Source: Candidatus Nitricoxidireducens bremensis (GTDB taxonomy: Bacteria; Pseudomonadota; Gammaproteobacteria; Burkholderiales; Rhodocyclaceae). From it: a DNA stretch of 64,000 bases. The notes under the pieces are model-generated. The model was not told the DNA's origin. It made no database searches and saw only the letters and a list, made by a program, of their open reading frames with translations. The first letter of the stretch is position 1. The number at the start of each line of letters is the position of its first letter. The position numbers and the translations under genes were made by a program. The stretch is from NCBI GenBank assembly GCA_030247725.1, contig JAOTRT010000013.1:37423-101422 (forward strand), in the 5' to 3' direction. Positions 61,450-64,000 of this stretch are shown here, piece by piece.

Positions 61450-62607
61450 ATGTTCGCTCCCGCCTACCTCGACCACAACGCCACCACGCCCGTGGACGAG
61501 CGCGTGCTCGACGCCATGCTGCCGTACTTCGCCCAGCAGTACGGCAACGCGTCGAGCCGGCACGAGTATGGCCGGGCGGCGCGCAAGGCGGTGGATACGG
61601 CGCGGCAGCAGGTGGCGGCCGCCCTCGGTGCCCATCCCACCGAGATCGTGTTCGCCAGCGGCGGTTCCGAGGCCAACAACCTGTTCCTCAAGGGCGCGGC
61701 GGCCTGCCTGAAGCCGGGTGTCGCGGCCGTGTCGGCCGTCGAGCATCCCTGCGTGCGCCTGCCGGCCAGGGAGCTCGCGCGCCAGGGCTGGACGGCCCTG
61801 GAGATCGGCGTCGATGACGAAGGCCGCATCCGCGAGGACGCCTTCGCCGCGGCCCTGGAAGCGCAGCCGGCCCTCTGGTCGGTGATGTTCGCCAACAACG
61901 AGACCGGTGTCATCCAGGACCTGGCCGAGTTGGCCGAGCGGGCGAAGGCGAGCCGCGGCTGGTTCCACACCGATGCCGTGCAGGCCTTCGGCAAGCTGCC
62001 CCTGGACTTCCGCAGTCTCAACGCTGCCGGCGTCCATGCCATGACGGTGTCGGCCCACAAGATCGGCGGCCCCAAGGGCGCTGCCGCCCTGGTGTTGGAC
62101 AAGCGCGTGGAGTTGCGGCCCCTGGTGTCGGGCGGCGGCCATGAGCGGGGCCTGCGCTCGGGCACCGAGAACGTGCCGGCCATCGTCGGTTTCGGCCTTG
62201 CCGCCGAACTGGCCGCCAGCCGTCGCGAAGCGGCCATGGCGGCGGCCCGCAGCCTGCGGGACCGGCTCGAAGCCGGGCTGGCGTCCCAGGGCGCGACGGT
62301 CTTCGGTGCCGGCGCGGAACGCCTGCCCAACACGACCTATTTTTCCCTGCCGGGTATCGACGGCGAAACCCTGGTGGCCAAGCTCGATAGGGCCGGCTAC
62401 GCGGTGGCCAGCGGCGCCGCCTGTTCCAGTGCGAACCCGGAGCCCTCCCACGTGCTCGTGGCCATGGGCGTGGAGCCGGGCCTGGCGCGCGGCGCGGTGC
62501 GTGTGAGCCTGGGACGCGCCACCGGCATCCAGACCATCGACGGTTTTCTCACGGCTTTGTCCGCCACCGCGCAGGCCCTGCGCGGCCTGACGGCCATGGC
62601 CGCATGA
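61450..62607 (+). CDS. NifS-like cysteine desulfurase, second copy
   Basis: 385 residues, PLP-dependent desulfurase. PLP lysine K204 in [10 protein letters not shown] and catalytic Cys325 in [16 protein letters not shown]. It shares the fold with IscS but lacks the long C-terminal IscU-binding tail of IscS and is more NifS-like in the loop. Located between iscR and iscS, 18 bases after iscR, so it is under isc control. Its acceptor may differ from IscU. Complete. Confidence 0.88.
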   Translation: MFAPAYLDHNATTPVDERVLDAMLPYFAQQYGNASSRHEYGRAARKAVDTARQQVAAALGAHPTEIVFASGGSEANNLFLKGAAACLKPGVAAVSAVEHPCVRLPARELARQGWTALEIGVDDEGRIREDAFAAALEAQPALWSVMFANNETGVIQDLAELAERAKASRGWFHTDAVQAFGKLPLDFRSLNAAGVHAMTVSAHKIGGPKGAAALVLDKRVELRPLVSGGGHERGLRSGTENVPAIVGFGLAAELAASRREAAMAAARSLRDRLEAGLASQGATVFGAGAERLPNTTYFSLPGIDGETLVAKLDRAGYAVASGAACSSANPEPSHVLVAMGVEPGLARGAVRVSLGRATGIQTIDGFLTALSATAQALRGLTAMAA

Positions 62608-62629
62608 CGATTTTTCACGGAGTCAAGAC

Positions 62630-63844
62630 ATGCTGAAGTTCCCGATCTACCTCGACTACTCGGCGACGACGCCGGTGGACCCGCGCGTCGCGGAGAAGAT
62701 GATCCCCTACCTCGTCGAGAAGTTCGGCAATCCGGCTTCCCGTTCCCATCCCTTCGGCTGGGAAGCGGAGAAGGCCGTCGAGGAGGCCCGCGAACACGTG
62801 GCCGCCCTGGTGAATGCCGATCCTAAGGAGATCATCTGGACGTCCGGCGCCACCGAGTCCAACAACCTGGCCATCAAGGGCGCCGCCAATTTCTACGGCC
62901 CCACCAAGGGCAAGCACATCGTCACCGTCGCCACCGAGCACAAAGCGGTGCTCGACACCTTCAAGGAACTGGAGCGCCAGGGCTTCGAGGCCACCTATCT
63001 GGTGCCCCAGGAGAACGGCCTTATCACTCCCGAGCAGTTCAAGGCGGCCCTGCGCAAGGACACGGTGCTGGCCTCGGTGATGGCTGTGAACAACGAGATC
63101 GGCGTCATCCAGCCCATCGACCAACTCGGCGATATCTGCCGCGAAGCCGGCGTCATCTTCCATGTGGATGCTGCCCAAGCCACGGGCAAGATGCCTATCG
63201 ACCTGGCCAAGCTGAAGGTGGACCTGATGTCCTTCTCGGCCCACAAGACCTACGGCCCCAAGGGCATCGGCGCCCTCTACGTGCGCCGCAAGCCGCGCAT
63301 CCGCCTGGAGGCCCAGATGCACGGCGGCGGCCACGAGCGCGGCCTGCGCTCCGGCACCCTGGCCACCCACCAGATCGTCGGCATGGGCGAGGCCTTCCGC
63401 ATCGCCCGCGAGGAAATGGCCACCGAGAACGAGCGCGTCCGCATGCTGCGCGACAAGCTGATGAAAGGCGTCATGGACATCGAGGAAACCTTCGTCAACG
63501 GCGACCTCGAACAGCGCGTGCCCCACAACATCAACATCAGCTTCGCTTACGTCGAGGGCGAGTCCCTCATCATGGCGATCAAGGACATCGCCGTGTCGTC
63601 CGGTTCGGCCTGTACCTCGGCGTCCCTGGAGCCGTCCTACGTGCTCCGTGCCCTGGGCCGTTCCGACGAGCTGGCCCACAGCTCCATCCGTTTCAGCCTC
63701 GGCCGCTTCACCACGGAAGAGGAGATCGACTACACCGTCAAGCTGCTGCACGACAAGCTCGCCAAGTTGCGGGAGCTGTCGCCCCTGTGGGAGATGTACA
63801 AGGATGGCATCGACCTCAACACCGTGCAGTGGGCGGCCCATTGA
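62630..63844 (+). CDS. iscS: cysteine desulfurase IscS
   Basis: 404 residues, the same length as E. coli IscS, with PLP lysine K206 ([10 protein letters not shown]) and catalytic Cys328 ([21 protein letters not shown]). The C-terminal [21 protein letters not shown] is the IscU-binding tail. It moves sulfur from cysteine to IscU and other acceptors. Ribosome-binding site CACGGAGTC precedes ATG 62630. Confidence 0.97.
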   Translation: MLKFPIYLDYSATTPVDPRVAEKMIPYLVEKFGNPASRSHPFGWEAEKAVEEAREHVAALVNADPKEIIWTSGATESNNLAIKGAANFYGPTKGKHIVTVATEHKAVLDTFKELERQGFEATYLVPQENGLITPEQFKAALRKDTVLASVMAVNNEIGVIQPIDQLGDICREAGVIFHVDAAQATGKMPIDLAKLKVDLMSFSAHKTYGPKGIGALYVRRKPRIRLEAQMHGGGHERGLRSGTLATHQIVGMGEAFRIAREEMATENERVRMLRDKLMKGVMDIEETFVNGDLEQRVPHNINISFAYVEGESLIMAIKDIAVSSGSACTSASLEPSYVLRALGRSDELAHSSIRFSLGRFTTEEEIDYTVKLLHDKLAKLRELSPLWEMYKDGIDLNTVQWAAH

Positions 63845-63867
63845 GGCGCTCCGCGGGCGATAATTGA

Positions 63868-63915
63868 AACCCACCCCCCCCCGTCTCCCGCCCAGGGGGC
63901 GGGGGCGACTAGTCA
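63868..63915 (+). repeat. GC-rich intergenic hairpin repeat, copy D
   Basis: C-rich run, then CTCCCGCCCAGGGGGCGGG with inverted-repeat character and CGACTAGTC, in the iscS-iscU gap. Shares the C-run plus GC-stem half with copies A and B but lacks the CTCGCT...CGCTCG part. Confidence 0.4.
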
Positions 63916-63925
63916 GAGGTGAATC

Positions 63926-64000
63926 ATGTCTTACAGCACTAAAGTCATCGAGCACTACGAGAATCCGCGCAATGTCGGTTCCTTCGCCAAGGAGGATGAC
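63926..64000 (+). CDS. iscU: iron-sulfur scaffold protein IscU, 3' end outside the window
   Basis: Only the first 25 codons are present (MSYSTKVIEHYENPRNVGSF, then AKEDD). This is the conserved N-terminus of IscU, on which new clusters are assembled. ATG 63926 follows AGAGGTGAATC. Its position after iscS is the standard isc order. Confidence 0.93.
   Translation, partial: MSYSTKVIEHYENPRNVGSFAKEDD

Overview
The window is very GC-rich chromosomal DNA with densely packed genes, mostly short intergenic gaps (no gene-free stretch exceeds 300 bases) and a gene set typical of a respiring betaproteobacterium. The order mdh / GntR regulator / sdhCDAB / sdhE / gltA / odhAB / lpdA, the zapE, suhB-trmJ-cysE-iscR-iscS-iscU neighbourhood and the many PAS-GGDEF sensors point to the Betaproteobacteria, most likely Rhodocyclales (Azospira/Dechloromonas/Thauera-like). 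The order is an inference from gene content, not a database match.

Layout. 1-7.9 kb: a signalling block with a truncated chemotaxis receptor, a heme-c/Cys-rich diguanylate cyclase and a very large dCache-PAS-GAF-GGDEF protein. The last one carries a riboswitch-like leader that resembles the c-di-GMP-I (GEMM) aptamer. 7.9-12 kb: lipid/ketone-body oxidation (ETF-ubiquinone oxidoreductase, a thioesterase, acetoacetyl-CoA synthetase). 12-18 kb: another GGDEF sensor, two rRNA modification enzymes, an ankyrin protein, an exported minimal ATP-dependent DNA ligase (LigE type) and a lone STAS protein. 18-22.2 kb: an AcoR-like sigma-54 activator divergent from an aldehyde dehydrogenase plus DUF779 pair, with a near-consensus -24/-12 promoter between them. 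22.2-24.7 kb: a three-gene exported-protein operon with a Tat-like M48 protease. 24.8-41.3 kb: a nearly complete TCA-cycle cluster. acnB, a CitE-like lyase and mdh lie on the minus strand. A GntR regulator, sdhCDAB, sdhE, gltA, odhA, odhB and lpdA lie on the plus strand. A perfect 12-bp palindrome sits in the divergent mdh/gntR promoter region. 41.3-49 kb: a cache-type membrane sensor without a recognised output domain, zapE, a small Cys-rich membrane protein, a peroxiredoxin-slyD pair, an exported phosphoesterase and mutS.

49.2-58.4 kb is the accessory region: a type I restriction-modification operon in the order hsdM-hsdS-[AbiEi-like antitoxin]-[AbiEii-like nucleotidyltransferase toxin]-hsdR-[YgjP-type metalloprotease]. 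Most junctions overlap by 1-23 bases and a perfect inverted repeat precedes the antitoxin. It lies between the housekeeping genes mutS and suhB. The nested toxin-antitoxin pair is the most interesting feature of the window.

58.4-64 kb: suhB, trmJ, cysE and the start of the isc iron-sulfur operon. A strong sigma-70 promoter overlaps a near-consensus type 1 IscR site, followed by iscR, two consecutive cysteine desulfurase genes and the first 25 codons of iscU. A GC-rich hairpin repeat family recurs in four intergenic gaps of the TCA and isc clusters. I saw no tRNA, rRNA, CRISPR array, insertion sequence or prophage gene.
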